64,000 bases of DNA from an uncultured Bacteroides sp. (GCA_900544075.1 UQTJ01000002.1:124001-188000), one strand, 5' to 3'. Positions 27,078 to 36,138 are shown, numbered from the stretch's first letter. Translations and numbers: made by a program. Notes: generated by a model from the sequence alone, not told the origin.

Positions 27078-27815
27078 ATGAAGAAATTATGCTTGTCAAT
27101 ACTTTCAGCTATAATGCTTGCATGCAGTTCCAACCTGTATGCACAAGATATTATGCTGCAAGACAACAGGCAGAAAAGACAAAAGGTAAGTGTGGGAATC
27201 AAGGGAGGATTCAATTCCACAATGATGTTTACCAACAAGCTTTGCTATGGGGAACAAGAAATAACAGACATTCAGAATAACTACAAGGTGGGATATATCG
27301 CCACTTTATTCACAAGAATACCGGTAAAGAACAAACACTTTCTTCAGCCTGAAATATCATATTCCATTTCGCAAGGCAGTATCAGTATGAGCAATCTGAG
27401 GGAGAACGCTACGATATTGGAAAGCAACGCACTGATAAAAACCAAGATTTCATCATTAGAAGTACCTATACTGTATGGTTATAAATTCATAGACTCCTAT
27501 CCATACGGAATGTCGTTCTTCCTTGGCCCCAAAATAGCATGGACAATAAAGAAACAGAGTTCAAGCGAATATTCGGGATTCTATCAGAAAGATATCAAGG
27601 AACATATCAGACCTATCAATTACAGTGCCATTTTAGGTATTGGAGTAAATATATCGAATATATTCTTCGACTTCAGATACGAGATAGGATGTAACAATAT
27701 AACAAAATCTGTTACTTACGACAAGCAACAGACCATTGAGCCCTACAATGAGAAAGATTTGGTTCTGAAAAGAAGCAAAAACATTCTAAGTTTTTCCGTA
27801 GGTGCAATATTCTAA
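27078..27815 (+). CDS. Outer-membrane beta-barrel protein (PorT-like)
   Basis: Exported barrel of 245 residues when started at the ATG at 27078 (MKKLCLSILSAIMLAC); the upstream TTG at 27054 would add eight charged residues before the signal peptide and overlap the flavin reductase gene. Signal cleavage is likely near NLYAQD. Strand-like stretches such as VSVGIKGGFNSTMMF, FFLGPKIAWTIKK and the final ILSFSVGAIF fit the OMP_b-brl family. It resembles the barrel at 18,357-19,040 in type but not closely in sequence. Function unknown. Confidence 0.8.
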   Translation: MKKLCLSILSAIMLACSSNLYAQDIMLQDNRQKRQKVSVGIKGGFNSTMMFTNKLCYGEQEITDIQNNYKVGYIATLFTRIPVKNKHFLQPEISYSISQGSISMSNLRENATILESNALIKTKISSLEVPILYGYKFIDSYPYGMSFFLGPKIAWTIKKQSSSEYSGFYQKDIKEHIRPINYSAILGIGVNISNIFFDFRYEIGCNNITKSVTYDKQQTIEPYNEKDLVLKRSKNILSFSVGAIF

Positions 27816-27857
27816 AATTCATTCAATTATTAACATATAATTTATTTTATTACAACT

Positions 27858-29138
27858 ATGAAAAGAGATGATTTAATTTTCGGAATTATAGAAAAAGAAC
27901 ATCAGCGTCAGCTCAAAGGTATAGAGTTGATTGCATCTGAAAACTTTGTAAGCGATCAGGTTATGGAAGCCATGGGCTCTTGCCTAACAAACAAATATGC
28001 AGAAGGTTATCCCGGCAAAAGATATTACGGAGGTTGCGAAGTAGTAGACCAGAGCGAACAAATCGCCATCGACAGACTGAAACAGATTTTCGGAGCAGAA
28101 TGGGCCAACGTACAGCCACACTCAGGAGCACAGGCTAATGCAGCAGTATTCTTAGCCGTATTAAACCCTGGCGACAAATTCATGGGACTTAACCTTGCAC
28201 ACGGAGGACATCTGTCACACGGTTCAGCCGTAAATACATCAGGTATATTATATACTCCTTGCGAATATAACTTGAACAAGGAAACAGGAAGAGTTGATTA
28301 CGACCAGATGGAAGAAATCGCTCTTAGAGAAAGACCAAAACTCATCGTCGGTGGTGGCTCTGCATATTCAAGAGAATGGGACTACAAGAGAATGAGAGAT
28401 ATTGCCGACAAAGTAGGTGCTCTCCTTATGATTGATATGGCTCACCCGGCCGGACTTATCGCAGCCGGATTACTCGACAACCCAGTCAAGTATGCTCACA
28501 TCGTAACTTCTACTACCCACAAGACTTTGCGCGGTCCTCGCGGTGGTGTTATCATGATGGGCAAGGACTTCCCTAACCCATGGGGAAAGACAACTCCAAA
28601 GGGAGAAATCAAGATGATGTCACAGTTGCTCGACTCAGCAGTGTTCCCTGGTATTCAGGGCGGTCCGCTTGAACATGTCATCGCAGCTAAAGCTGTTGCA
28701 TTCGGCGAATGTCTGCAGCCTGAATATAAAGAATATCAGATGCAGGTTAAGAAAAATGCCGCTGCATTGGCCCAGGCTCTTATGGACAGAGGATTTACAA
28801 TCGTATCAGGCGGTACAGACAATCACTCAATGCTTGTAGACTTGAGAACCAAATATCCTGAACTGACAGGTAAAGTAGCAGAAAAAGCATTAGTTGCAGC
28901 AGATATCACCGTAAACAAGAACATGGTACCGTTCGACACACGTTCTGCATTCCAGACATCAGGTATCCGTCTTGGTACCCCTGCCATCACTACACGCGGT
29001 GCTAAAGAAGACTTGATGTACGAAATTGCAGAAATGATTGAAACTGTTCTTTCAAATGTTGACAACGAAGAAGTTATAGCATCTGTAAGAGCAAGAGTAA
29101 ACGACAAAATGAAGGACTATCCTATCTTCGCTTACTGA
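27858..29138 (+). CDS. glyA: Serine hydroxymethyltransferase
   Basis: Cytoplasmic PLP enzyme that converts serine and tetrahydrofolate to glycine and methylene-tetrahydrofolate. The 426-residue protein is complete, with ELIASENFVS and LTNKYAEGYPGKRYYGG near the N-terminus, DMAHPAGLIAAG, the PLP-binding lysine in STTHKTLRGPRGG and the C-terminal SGIRLGTPAITTRG. A GC-rich hairpin follows the stop. Confidence 0.97.
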   Translation: MKRDDLIFGIIEKEHQRQLKGIELIASENFVSDQVMEAMGSCLTNKYAEGYPGKRYYGGCEVVDQSEQIAIDRLKQIFGAEWANVQPHSGAQANAAVFLAVLNPGDKFMGLNLAHGGHLSHGSAVNTSGILYTPCEYNLNKETGRVDYDQMEEIALRERPKLIVGGGSAYSREWDYKRMRDIADKVGALLMIDMAHPAGLIAAGLLDNPVKYAHIVTSTTHKTLRGPRGGVIMMGKDFPNPWGKTTPKGEIKMMSQLLDSAVFPGIQGGPLEHVIAAKAVAFGECLQPEYKEYQMQVKKNAAALAQALMDRGFTIVSGGTDNHSMLVDLRTKYPELTGKVAEKALVAADITVNKNMVPFDTRSAFQTSGIRLGTPAITTRGAKEDLMYEIAEMIETVLSNVDNEEVIASVRARVNDKMKDYPIFAY

Positions 29139-29148
29139 TTATAATTAC

Positions 29149-29177
29149 GGTCCGGCACGATAATATTATGCCGGACC
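29149..29177 (+). terminator. Hairpin after glyA
   Basis: A perfect 9-bp stem, GGTCCGGCA (29149-29157) with TGCCGGACC (29169-29177), begins 10 bp behind the stop. There is only TTG behind it, so termination may be partial or the hairpin may protect the transcript 3' end. Confidence 0.55.
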
Positions 29178-29210
29178 TTGACATAACAATATAACTAAAC
29201 ACTTAATAAA

Positions 29211-29927
29211 ATGAAGACTTACAAAAACGTTGCATTAATCTTGTGTGCAGGAATGATGATGGGTAGCTGCGGTATGACCAATACAGCCAAAGGTGGTATG
29301 ATAGGTGGTGGTGGTGGAGCCGCACTTGGAGCACTTATTGGAGGTCTTGCAGGTAAAGGTAAAGGAGCTGCCATTGGAGCTGCAGTAGGAGCAGCCGTTG
29401 GTACAGGAGCCGGAGTTCTAATTGGAAAGAAAATGGACAAGGCTGCAGAAGAAGCTGCAAAAATAGAAAATGCACAAGTAGAACAGATAACAGACAATAA
29501 CGGTCTGCAAGCAGTAAAGGTTACATTTGCATCAGGTATTCTGTTCAGCACAAGTAGTTCTACACTTAGCACTTCTGCCAAAAACTCATTGACAGATTTT
29601 GCCAATAATGTTCTCAAACAGAATCCCGGAATGGATGTATCAATATACGGATATACAGACAATACCGGTTGGAAAAATTCTACAGCAGCCGAAAGTGTAC
29701 AAAAGAACATAGAACTTTCAAAACAGCGTGCAGCGAGCGTATCCGGATATCTTATGGCATGTGGCGTATCAGGAAATCAGATAAAGAGTGTTGAAGGTTT
29801 AGGAGAAGAAAATCCTGTAGCCAGCAACAGTACTGAAGCCGGACGCCAGGAAAACAGACGCGTTGAAATCTATATGTACGCAAGTGCAGAAATGATTAAA
29901 CAGGCTGAGAACGGAACACTTCAATAA
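29211..29927 (+). CDS. OmpA-family lipoprotein with glycine-zipper region
   Basis: Lipoprotein of 238 residues: signal with lipobox GMMMGSC (cysteine at residue 20), a long glycine/alanine zipper (about 28-75, GGGGGAALGALIGGLAGKG and GAAIGAAVGAAVG) that could insert in or span a membrane, and a C-terminal OmpA domain that binds peptidoglycan (FASGILFSTSSSTL, IYGYTDNTGW, NRRVEIYMY). The architecture matches the YiaD-like proteins of Bacteroides. It probably ties the outer membrane to the cell wall. A strong terminator follows. Confidence 0.9.
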   Translation: MKTYKNVALILCAGMMMGSCGMTNTAKGGMIGGGGGAALGALIGGLAGKGKGAAIGAAVGAAVGTGAGVLIGKKMDKAAEEAAKIENAQVEQITDNNGLQAVKVTFASGILFSTSSSTLSTSAKNSLTDFANNVLKQNPGMDVSIYGYTDNTGWKNSTAAESVQKNIELSKQRAASVSGYLMACGVSGNQIKSVEGLGEENPVASNSTEAGRQENRRVEIYMYASAEMIKQAENGTLQ

Positions 29928-29950
29928 AAAAACTACACTTCAGATATGAA

Positions 29951-29987
29951 AACGAGTCCGGTTCATTCAAAATCGGACTCGTTTTTT
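29951..29987 (+). terminator. Strong terminator after the OmpA-family gene
   Basis: A perfect 10-bp stem AACGAGTCCG (29951-29960) with CGGACTCGTT (29974-29983) continues into TTTTTT. It marks the left border of the accessory region. Confidence 0.9.
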
Positions 29988-30048
29988 CATACTTGTGCCT
30001 TGGAACTGTCCTCATTTTGAGGTTCATCCTACAAATAGATAAATTCCA

Positions 30049-30270
30049 TTATACAATTCTACCAAACTCAAGTTCATGTTTAAGCAGTTCATAATTATAT
30101 GGTGCACTTTGAATATACAATCCTGTTTCTTTATCTAAAATCTTCTCATACAATTGAGAATTATAAAATGTATCCATCGCCTCCAAAACTTTCATTTCAT
30201 ACCCATCCATTAACATTGCAATTAGACTGCTAACTAATGAATTTCTCAAAAACAATTCTTGTTCTGACAT
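30049..30270 (-). CDS. Small protein, third gene of the DUF3791-DUF3990 cassette
   Basis: A 73-residue, probably all-helical cytoplasmic protein of unknown function. Its end ETGLYIQSAPYNYELLKHEL has the form of small proteins often found beside DUF3990 genes, recalled from family knowledge rather than verified. Its start lies inside the DUF3990 gene (25-bp overlap), so the two are translated as a unit. With the DUF3791 protein it is a candidate antitoxin or accessory factor. Confidence 0.7.
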   Translation of the reverse strand: MSEQELFLRNSLVSSLIAMLMDGYEMKVLEAMDTFYNSQLYEKILDKETGLYIQSAPYNYELLKHELEFGRIV

Positions 30271-30737
30271 ATTTTTTTAAGTTTAGAAATTGATAACTCT
30301 GTTCCGAAATAATATTGTCTATTCAGTTTTCGATAAGTTAACTCTTTTATTAACATATCAATAGTAATCATTTTTCTCGTATATAATTCCAGTTGAAAAG
30401 CTACCCCATCATCTGCTATTGGACCTATTACTATATCAAAGTCATGCTTTATACCATTATATCTATTCTCTAATATAAATAAAGCCCATTCTTTTGAAGG
30501 TTCATCAAAAATCCTTACATTCAAAGATTTATCTACTAATAAATCCTCATTAAATTCATATGATGTCACTATAGGTTTACCCTCACCTGCGATACGAGTA
30601 CGTCTATGAGCCATTTGTTTAGCCTGATCATATATATCTGTAAGATAAAAACCACGTCCAAAATCCTTATAAGGATTACACTTCTCCAAACATATATGAT
30701 CTATTTCAACATTTGAACCATGATACAATGTAATCAT
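30246..30737 (-). CDS. DUF3990 protein, ADP-ribosyltransferase-like
   Basis: A 163-residue protein of the DUF3990 family. LYHGSN at residues 4-9 and DFGRGFYLTD near 25-35 have the H-G and Y spacing of the H-Y-x class of ADP-ribosyltransferase folds, and the closing LNRQYYFGTELSISKLK fits the DUF3990 C-terminus. No signal peptide, so it acts inside the cell. The domain has been predicted to be an ADP-ribosylating toxin or modifier; activity is not shown. It overlaps the DUF3791 gene by ATGA and the downstream gene by 25 bp, the layout of a toxin-antitoxin operon. Confidence 0.78.
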   Translation of the reverse strand: MITLYHGSNVEIDHICLEKCNPYKDFGRGFYLTDIYDQAKQMAHRRTRIAGEGKPIVTSYEFNEDLLVDKSLNVRIFDEPSKEWALFILENRYNGIKHDFDIVIGPIADDGVAFQLELYTRKMITIDMLIKELTYRKLNRQYYFGTELSISKLKKICQNKNCF

Positions 30738-30958
30738 CCCAACTTTCCTCCATTTCTTTTACATATAACAGTTAAATCTTCAACTGCATCACTTATTGAG
30801 AGTTGATGTTCTGCCTCATAACACTCATCAAGAAAATCTATGCCTTTATACCTCTTAAGGTAAGCAAAAGCCTGTTTATCACTTAAATGATAACGTTCAG
30901 CAAAAGCATTAACGCAATATACCATATATGTCACCCTATACAACAATTCCCTTTTCAT
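30734..30958 (-). CDS. DUF3791 protein, first gene of the cassette
   Basis: A 74-residue helical protein of the DUF3791 family (VNAFAERYHLSDKQAFAYLK, then LDECYEAEHQLS), a family regularly found in front of DUF3990 genes. The ATG at 30958 is chosen; the frame extends to a TTG at 30979, but that codon lies inside a candidate -7 box. It may neutralise or assist the DUF3990 protein, by analogy with other small first genes in toxin-antitoxin operons. It overlaps DUF3990 by four bases. Confidence 0.75.
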   Translation of the reverse strand: MKRELLYRVTYMVYCVNAFAERYHLSDKQAFAYLKRYKGIDFLDECYEAEHQLSISDAVEDLTVICKRNGGKLG

Positions 30959-30976
30959 ACAAACAATATGTTTTTT

Positions 30977-31012
30977 CAAATATAAGGAATATCATATAAT
31001 AGAACAAATTTA
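30977..31012 (-). promoter_or_regulatory. Two candidate -7 boxes for the DUF3791-DUF3990 cassette
   Basis: On the minus strand TATATTTG (30977-30984 reversed) has a TTG 18 bases upstream, and TAAATTTG (31005-31012 reversed) is a second match, without a well-placed TTG. The first would give a leader of only about 10 bases, the second about 40. Confidence 0.4.
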
Positions 31013-31061
31013 TACTCAAAAAATCTTTCACATCCTTCACAAGCATATAGATAAACTTGTA

Positions 31062-31080
31062 ATACCATAGCCTATGGTAT
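31062..31080. repeat. 9-bp perfect palindrome upstream of the cassette
   Basis: ATACCATAG (31062-31070) and CTATGGTAT (31072-31080) flank a single C. Its size and symmetry suit a dimeric DNA-binding protein. It lies 104 bp upstream of the DUF3791 start and 15 bp beyond the PUL terminator. Confidence 0.6.
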
Positions 31081-31094
31081 AGAAAACGGAGAAT

Positions 31095-31142
31095 AAAAAA
31101 GAAAGTCTTGAATCTCCAATTATTTGAAGACCCAAGACTTTC
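31095..31142 (-). terminator. Terminator of the PUL
   Basis: On the minus strand GAAAGTCTTG (31133-31142 reversed) pairs perfectly with CAAGACTTTC (31101-31110 reversed) and is followed by TTTTTT. It begins 10 bp behind the last sulfatase stop and closes the whole minus-strand locus. Confidence 0.85.
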
Positions 31143-31152
31143 CTTATTCTAA

Positions 31153-32664
31153 TCATTTCTTGTAATTCGGATTAACCTTTGGCATCTTAGCCCCACAATC
31201 CTTTCTCCATTCATGCAGACGCTTAAGCATATCTGCTGCGATTTCAGGCTTTTCTTTGCTTAAGTCATGAGTTTCAGATATATCCGTTCTTAAATTATAT
31301 AATTCAATATGATTATCCTCATAAAACTCAATAAGCTTGTAATCACCCATACGCACAGCACCACCGGGAGTATCACCTTTACCCCCATAATGTGGATAAT
31401 GCCAGAAAATAGGACCTCTGTCAAAAGTCCTGTCTCCCTTAAGTAAAGGAACAAGACTTACACCATCCATATGCTGTTCAGGTTTCAATGGTAATCCTGC
31501 CAAATCCAAGATTGTAGGATAAAAATCAACCCCTATTACCGGATTATGACATACACTACCGGCTTCTACCACTTTTGGATACTTTATAAGGAAAGGTTCA
31601 CGTATTCCACCTTCGTAAAGCCAACCCTTACCGGCACGCAATGGAAAGTTACAAGTAGGTGAGCCTTCAGCAGTTGACAAACCACCATTGTCAGAAAGAA
31701 GACAAACTATTGTGTTTTTATCCATTCCATTCTTCTTCAGAGTGTCCAATACTCTACCAATATTCTCATCCATTGAATATATCAGTGCTGCATATTCTGC
31801 ATCACTCTGGACCACACGCTCTTTCCAATGCCACTTTTTATGATCAGCATTCTTATACCACTCCAAATCTTTTGTAAAAGGCTGAATCTCATCAAGACGC
31901 ATCTTATGAGCCTTCTTCTTAAAATATTCTACATATTCAGGCTTTGCTTCAATAGGAGTATGCACTGCATAAAAAGCCAAATACATAAAGAACGGTTTTG
32001 ATTTAGAAGCATTTATTAATTTAATAGCCTCATCGCCTAAACGATCGGTAAGATATTCTCCATCAGGTCCATCAGGCAAATAAGGATTTCTGTATGGTGA
32101 AAAGTAAGCACCTTTACCACCTTGCGATCTTTTTATTCCATTAGGAGAGCCCTTAAGCCACCCACCGATATTAACATCAAACCCTTGGTATTGAGGATAG
32201 TACAACGAATCCTCTGCACAATGCCATTTACCAATATGATATGTAGAATATCCATTCTCCTTCATAGTTTCAGGAATGATAACTTCCTCAAGAGGCATAT
32301 TAAGCGGCATTTCCGGAGCAATCATCTTATATTGACTTAATTGTTTCTCATTAAGTCCATACTGATAGCCGGGAATCCAGTCTGTTATACCATTTCGTGC
32401 CGGATATTTACCGGTCATTACGCTTACACGTGTAGGAGAACTAATAGATGCAGGAGCATAACCATTAGTAAATATCATACCCTCAGAAGCAAGTCTGTCT
32501 ATATTGGGAGTTTCATAGAATTTACTTCCATTATACCCCACATCAGCCCATCCATAGTCGTCTATCATAATGAACAGAACATTAGGCTTCTGTTCTGCTC
32601 CTTTGGCGAAAGCACCTGCTGCAATCCCCAGTAACATCATTGATGTCTTAAATCTCTGAATCAT
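31153..32664 (-). CDS. S1 family sulfatase 1 (Ser-type)
   Basis: Exported sulfatase of 503 residues; signal peptide to about residue 20 (GAFAKG). It removes sulfate esters from sugars using formylglycine made from S75 in the motif S75-S-P-T-R79. Metal-binding and substrate residues are in FIMIDDYGWAD and LLSDNGG, with HIGKWHC carrying the conserved lysine and histidine. It is the last gene of the PUL, 3 bp behind sulfatase 2. SulfAtlas subfamily and the sulfate position attacked cannot be told by eye. Maturation needs an anaerobic sulfatase-maturating radical SAM enzyme encoded outside this window. Confidence 0.93.
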   Translation of the reverse strand: MIQRFKTSMMLLGIAAGAFAKGAEQKPNVLFIMIDDYGWADVGYNGSKFYETPNIDRLASEGMIFTNGYAPASISSPTRVSVMTGKYPARNGITDWIPGYQYGLNEKQLSQYKMIAPEMPLNMPLEEVIIPETMKENGYSTYHIGKWHCAEDSLYYPQYQGFDVNIGGWLKGSPNGIKRSQGGKGAYFSPYRNPYLPDGPDGEYLTDRLGDEAIKLINASKSKPFFMYLAFYAVHTPIEAKPEYVEYFKKKAHKMRLDEIQPFTKDLEWYKNADHKKWHWKERVVQSDAEYAALIYSMDENIGRVLDTLKKNGMDKNTIVCLLSDNGGLSTAEGSPTCNFPLRAGKGWLYEGGIREPFLIKYPKVVEAGSVCHNPVIGVDFYPTILDLAGLPLKPEQHMDGVSLVPLLKGDRTFDRGPIFWHYPHYGGKGDTPGGAVRMGDYKLIEFYEDNHIELYNLRTDISETHDLSKEKPEIAADMLKRLHEWRKDCGAKMPKVNPNYKK

Positions 32665-32667
32665 AAT

Positions 32668-34137
32668 TTATCTCTTATTCAAAGTTTTAATATATTGTCT
32701 GAATATCCAACTTATCTCCGGGTAAGCAAAGTTTACATTCCTTATTTCCGATGGGTCTTCTTCTAAATTATAGAGTTCTGCCTGAACACCCGGCTTTCCT
32801 GGTATAAACTTCCATTTACCCATTCTTAACGAAAGATCTCCTCCATTGTTTTGAGTACATATAAACTTACGATACAATCCGGCATTTTCTTTTATAAAAA
32901 GTTCTGAAGCATCCTCTGTATCTACCATATCAGCCTTATTAAGCTTATACCCTATTAAAGAAGGTACTGTAGCCATCAAATCCATATAGCAGAACGGTTG
33001 GCCCTGAACAAACGGTTCATCAATCTTTTCCGGCCATGAAAAAATAAACGGAACTTTTGTTCCCCCTTCATGTAAAGAATACTTCTCACCACGAAGATTT
33101 CCATAAGGATTATGACCGTTCATGTTCTCCAAAGCACCATCATCGTATCCTTCCTTAATCATTGGAGCATTATCACTCGATACTATAATAATAGTATTAT
33201 CATACAATCCCTCATCTTTAAGACACTGAATGACTCTTCCCACACAATAATCAAACTCCTCTATCACATCACCATAAATACCGGCTTTTGATTTCCCTCT
33301 GAACTTCTTAGAAGGAACTCTTGGTTCGTGAGCATTCTGAGGTGCATAATACAAAAAGAAAGGCTTCTTTTTATTATCCTTTATATATTCTATAGCCTTA
33401 TTACATAAATCATCCGACATTGTTTCATCATTCCACAAGGCTGATTTACCTCCTGTCATCCAACCTATTCTACCAATACCATTTACTATAGTATTGTTAT
33501 GCCCCAAATGATGTTTCAAAACCAGCTTCTCAGGGTTTTCCTTGCCCGTAGGCCAATCTCCAACTTTCTTTTTATAAGAAACTTGAATAGGGTCATTATG
33601 GTCAAGCCCGACTACCCTATCCTGTTCAATATAGACACATGGAACCCTGTCATTAGTACCCGGGAAATAATAACAATAATCAAATCCTACAGCAAGAGGT
33701 CCGGCTGATATGCTCGAATTGAAATCTACCGGAACACCTTTTTCACCAACTCCAAGATGCCATTTACCTACAATAGCAGTATTATAGCCCAATCTTTTCA
33801 TAATCTTAGGCCATGTAATACTGTCCTTAGATATACTCAGAGGAGCATCTGCCGGCAATATACCTACATTTTTTCTCCATGCATATTCCCCTGTCAGCAT
33901 AGCATATCTTGAAGGAGAAGAAGTGGAAGCTGGAGAGTATGCATTAGTAAAACGCACCCCCTTAGCTGCAAGCTTGTCAAGGTTAGGAGTCGATATTTTC
34001 TCAGCTCCGTAACAGCTTAAATCATAATAACCTATATCATCTGCCAATATGCATACCACATTGGGGATATTCTGAGAATTAGCTCCTATAGACAATCCTC
34101 CCATTATAAGTGTTGATAATATTTGTTTATTCAGCAT
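32668..34137 (-). CDS. S1 family sulfatase 2 (Ser-type)
   Basis: Exported arylsulfatase-like enzyme, 489 residues, signal peptide to about residue 21 (GANSQ). The formylglycine motif is S73-S-P-S-R77; ILADDIGYYDLSCYG supplies the paired aspartates for calcium, GKWHLG the catalytic lysine/histidine, and VSSDNAPM the second metal site. A 17-bp gap separates it from sulfatase 3 upstream and 3 bp from sulfatase 1 downstream. It differs clearly from its neighbours in sequence, so it is likely to attack another sulfate position or linkage. Confidence 0.93.
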   Translation of the reverse strand: MLNKQILSTLIMGGLSIGANSQNIPNVVCILADDIGYYDLSCYGAEKISTPNLDKLAAKGVRFTNAYSPASTSSPSRYAMLTGEYAWRKNVGILPADAPLSISKDSITWPKIMKRLGYNTAIVGKWHLGVGEKGVPVDFNSSISAGPLAVGFDYCYYFPGTNDRVPCVYIEQDRVVGLDHNDPIQVSYKKKVGDWPTGKENPEKLVLKHHLGHNNTIVNGIGRIGWMTGGKSALWNDETMSDDLCNKAIEYIKDNKKKPFFLYYAPQNAHEPRVPSKKFRGKSKAGIYGDVIEEFDYCVGRVIQCLKDEGLYDNTIIIVSSDNAPMIKEGYDDGALENMNGHNPYGNLRGEKYSLHEGGTKVPFIFSWPEKIDEPFVQGQPFCYMDLMATVPSLIGYKLNKADMVDTEDASELFIKENAGLYRKFICTQNNGGDLSLRMGKWKFIPGKPGVQAELYNLEEDPSEIRNVNFAYPEISWIFRQYIKTLNKR

Positions 34138-34154
34138 ATAATATAATCGTTAAA

Positions 34155-36095
34155 TTACCAGAATGATGCAAAACGGAAATCCTTACCTTCAAGTCGTAAA
34201 CGGGCTACATTCATCATACTTATTACTCCCGGACGCTTTTTGTTATTGTCATAAATACGTTCCTGTTCATTTAAAGTAGGAACAAATTGTTTAGCTACAT
34301 CGATATTCATTTCCAATAAAGCATTCATAGAATAAATTGCCAAATAATCATTTTTGTCCAGTAAATAACCATTCAAAACATCATAAGCCTTATCACTATT
34401 CTCAATATTCAGAATCGAAGCAGAAAGCCATATTCTTGCAGGAGCATAATTCACAACATCCAAACATGATTTCAATTGTTTTATATAAGGGATAAGTTTT
34501 TCTCTTTGTGAAAATAATCCTATAGCAGCCCAATAAGATACAATATCATTTTCATGCGTAATTCTATTCAATTGCTCCTGTATAACGTTCTCACCCATCC
34601 CACATAACATTGCAGTTTCTATAACTTCATTTATAGGATACTTTATAACATCCTGTCTTAAATCATATGGAATAATATTCCTTTGTTCTTCTAATGATAA
34701 AGTATATTCAGGAATAAAGTTGACATCTTTAGTTTCTATAAGATGTTGTTTCAAAGCCAAACGCAATTCAGTAACCTTTTCCTTATATTCGGGTAAAAAC
34801 GCAAGATTCTTAGTTTCCCACTTATCCGCTTTCAAATCATATAAATATTCTACGACACGAGGTTCCATTATTTCTTTCTGTAAATCATTCATGATATTAC
34901 TTTTATAATCCCTCCTCATCAATTTCTGTATATCAGCATGATCATAATAGCTTATCCACCGAACAAAAGGTTGATAATTTGTAAAAACTCGTGTATATAC
35001 ATATTGTCCATCAATAACAGAACGTGAAACCTCTATATTATTATCAACGGCATCACAAGCTCCAAATACATATTGTTTTTCCCTCTTTTCATTATATGGC
35101 AAAAAAGGAGTACCTTCAATATAGTCAGGCACTTGAACTCCAGCAAGTGATAATACCGTCGCACCAAAATCATCAAAACTCACCAACTCATCCGTAATTA
35201 CTCCGCTTCCCCATGGAGTCAAGTGTTTATACATTTCAGGAATCCATAAAATAAAAGGAATTTTATATCCGTTACCTAAAGCACTCCCCTTTCCTCTTGG
35301 CATTCCTTCACCATGATCGGCAAAGCAGAATATTATAGTACTATCCCTCAATCCATCCTTATCCAATTCTTTAAGAATCTCTCCAAAATGCTGGTCGGTC
35401 AACGATATGGAATTATATATTCGTGAAACCTGTTTCCTCATATCCGGCGTATCACAATAGAAAGGAGGCATTTCAAATTTATCATCAGCAGATAAGATTC
35501 TTTCTTTGTCCAATTTAGACAACACTTGTTCTTTATATACCTCCCATGGATTTGTCATCGTACGCGATTGATGTGAATGCCCACTATTGAAAACTGCAAA
35601 GAATGGTTGTCCCAGTTTTCTTCCTCTCCACGAAGCCTTTCCGCTACTCTCATCCCACGAATCTCGTATCATAGTTCGATGCATCTTATGGTTATAGTCT
35701 GTTTTAGAGTTATTAGTAGTATAATACCCGGCACGACGTAAAAATTCAGGGAAACCATGTATATATGAAGGAATCTGATATTTACTGCGATGGTTGCCTG
35801 TTCCAAATTTTCCAGGTTTGCAACCTGTTATAAGGCAAAAACGGCTCGGAGACGAGACCGTTCCTGTAGAGAATGCATTTTCAAACCGAATTCCATTTTC
35901 AGCCAATTCATCCATGACCGGAGTATGTGCATTCTCATTTCCATAACAACCTACAAAATATGGAGATGTATCTTCATAAGTGAGCCATAATATATTGGGA
36001 CGTTTCTGAGATAGACAAATTGAATTTGACCAAGAGGTTATTAATAATCCTACTAAAAGTTTGCCTTTACAACCTAAAATCTTCATAAAACACAT
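34155..36095 (-). CDS. S1 family sulfatase 3 (Ser-type), SGSH-like with C-terminal helical region
   Basis: Exported sulfatase of 646 residues, the longest of the five. The catalytic domain (about 33-460) resembles the sulfamidase-like branch (ILWLTYEDTSPYFVGCYGN, NNSKTDYN, FADHGEGMPRGKG), with the formylglycine motif S81-S-P-S-R85. The last 150 or so residues look like helical HEAT-type repeats (IVSYWAAIGLF, PARIWLSASIL, AIYSMNALLEM) absent from its neighbours. A second ATG three codons in (36086) could be the start. N- against O-sulfate specificity cannot be judged here. A long perfect hairpin lies 44 bp upstream. Confidence 0.9.
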   Translation of the reverse strand: MCFMKILGCKGKLLVGLLITSWSNSICLSQKRPNILWLTYEDTSPYFVGCYGNENAHTPVMDELAENGIRFENAFSTGTVSSPSRFCLITGCKPGKFGTGNHRSKYQIPSYIHGFPEFLRRAGYYTTNNSKTDYNHKMHRTMIRDSWDESSGKASWRGRKLGQPFFAVFNSGHSHQSRTMTNPWEVYKEQVLSKLDKERILSADDKFEMPPFYCDTPDMRKQVSRIYNSISLTDQHFGEILKELDKDGLRDSTIIFCFADHGEGMPRGKGSALGNGYKIPFILWIPEMYKHLTPWGSGVITDELVSFDDFGATVLSLAGVQVPDYIEGTPFLPYNEKREKQYVFGACDAVDNNIEVSRSVIDGQYVYTRVFTNYQPFVRWISYYDHADIQKLMRRDYKSNIMNDLQKEIMEPRVVEYLYDLKADKWETKNLAFLPEYKEKVTELRLALKQHLIETKDVNFIPEYTLSLEEQRNIIPYDLRQDVIKYPINEVIETAMLCGMGENVIQEQLNRITHENDIVSYWAAIGLFSQREKLIPYIKQLKSCLDVVNYAPARIWLSASILNIENSDKAYDVLNGYLLDKNDYLAIYSMNALLEMNIDVAKQFVPTLNEQERIYDNNKKRPGVISMMNVARLRLEGKDFRFASFW

Positions 36096-36138
36096 ATTAA
36101 GTAACTATTCAAATTTAATTCTGTAGATATGAATAATT

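Noticed and set aside
29219..29710. Long open frame opposite the OmpA-family gene
   Set aside because: It results from the repetitive Gly/Ala zipper codons read in reverse, giving a Pro/Ala-rich shadow.
30000..31150. Integration site or integrase marking an island border
   Set aside because: No integrase, tRNA gene or clear direct repeats were found at either end of the accessory region.
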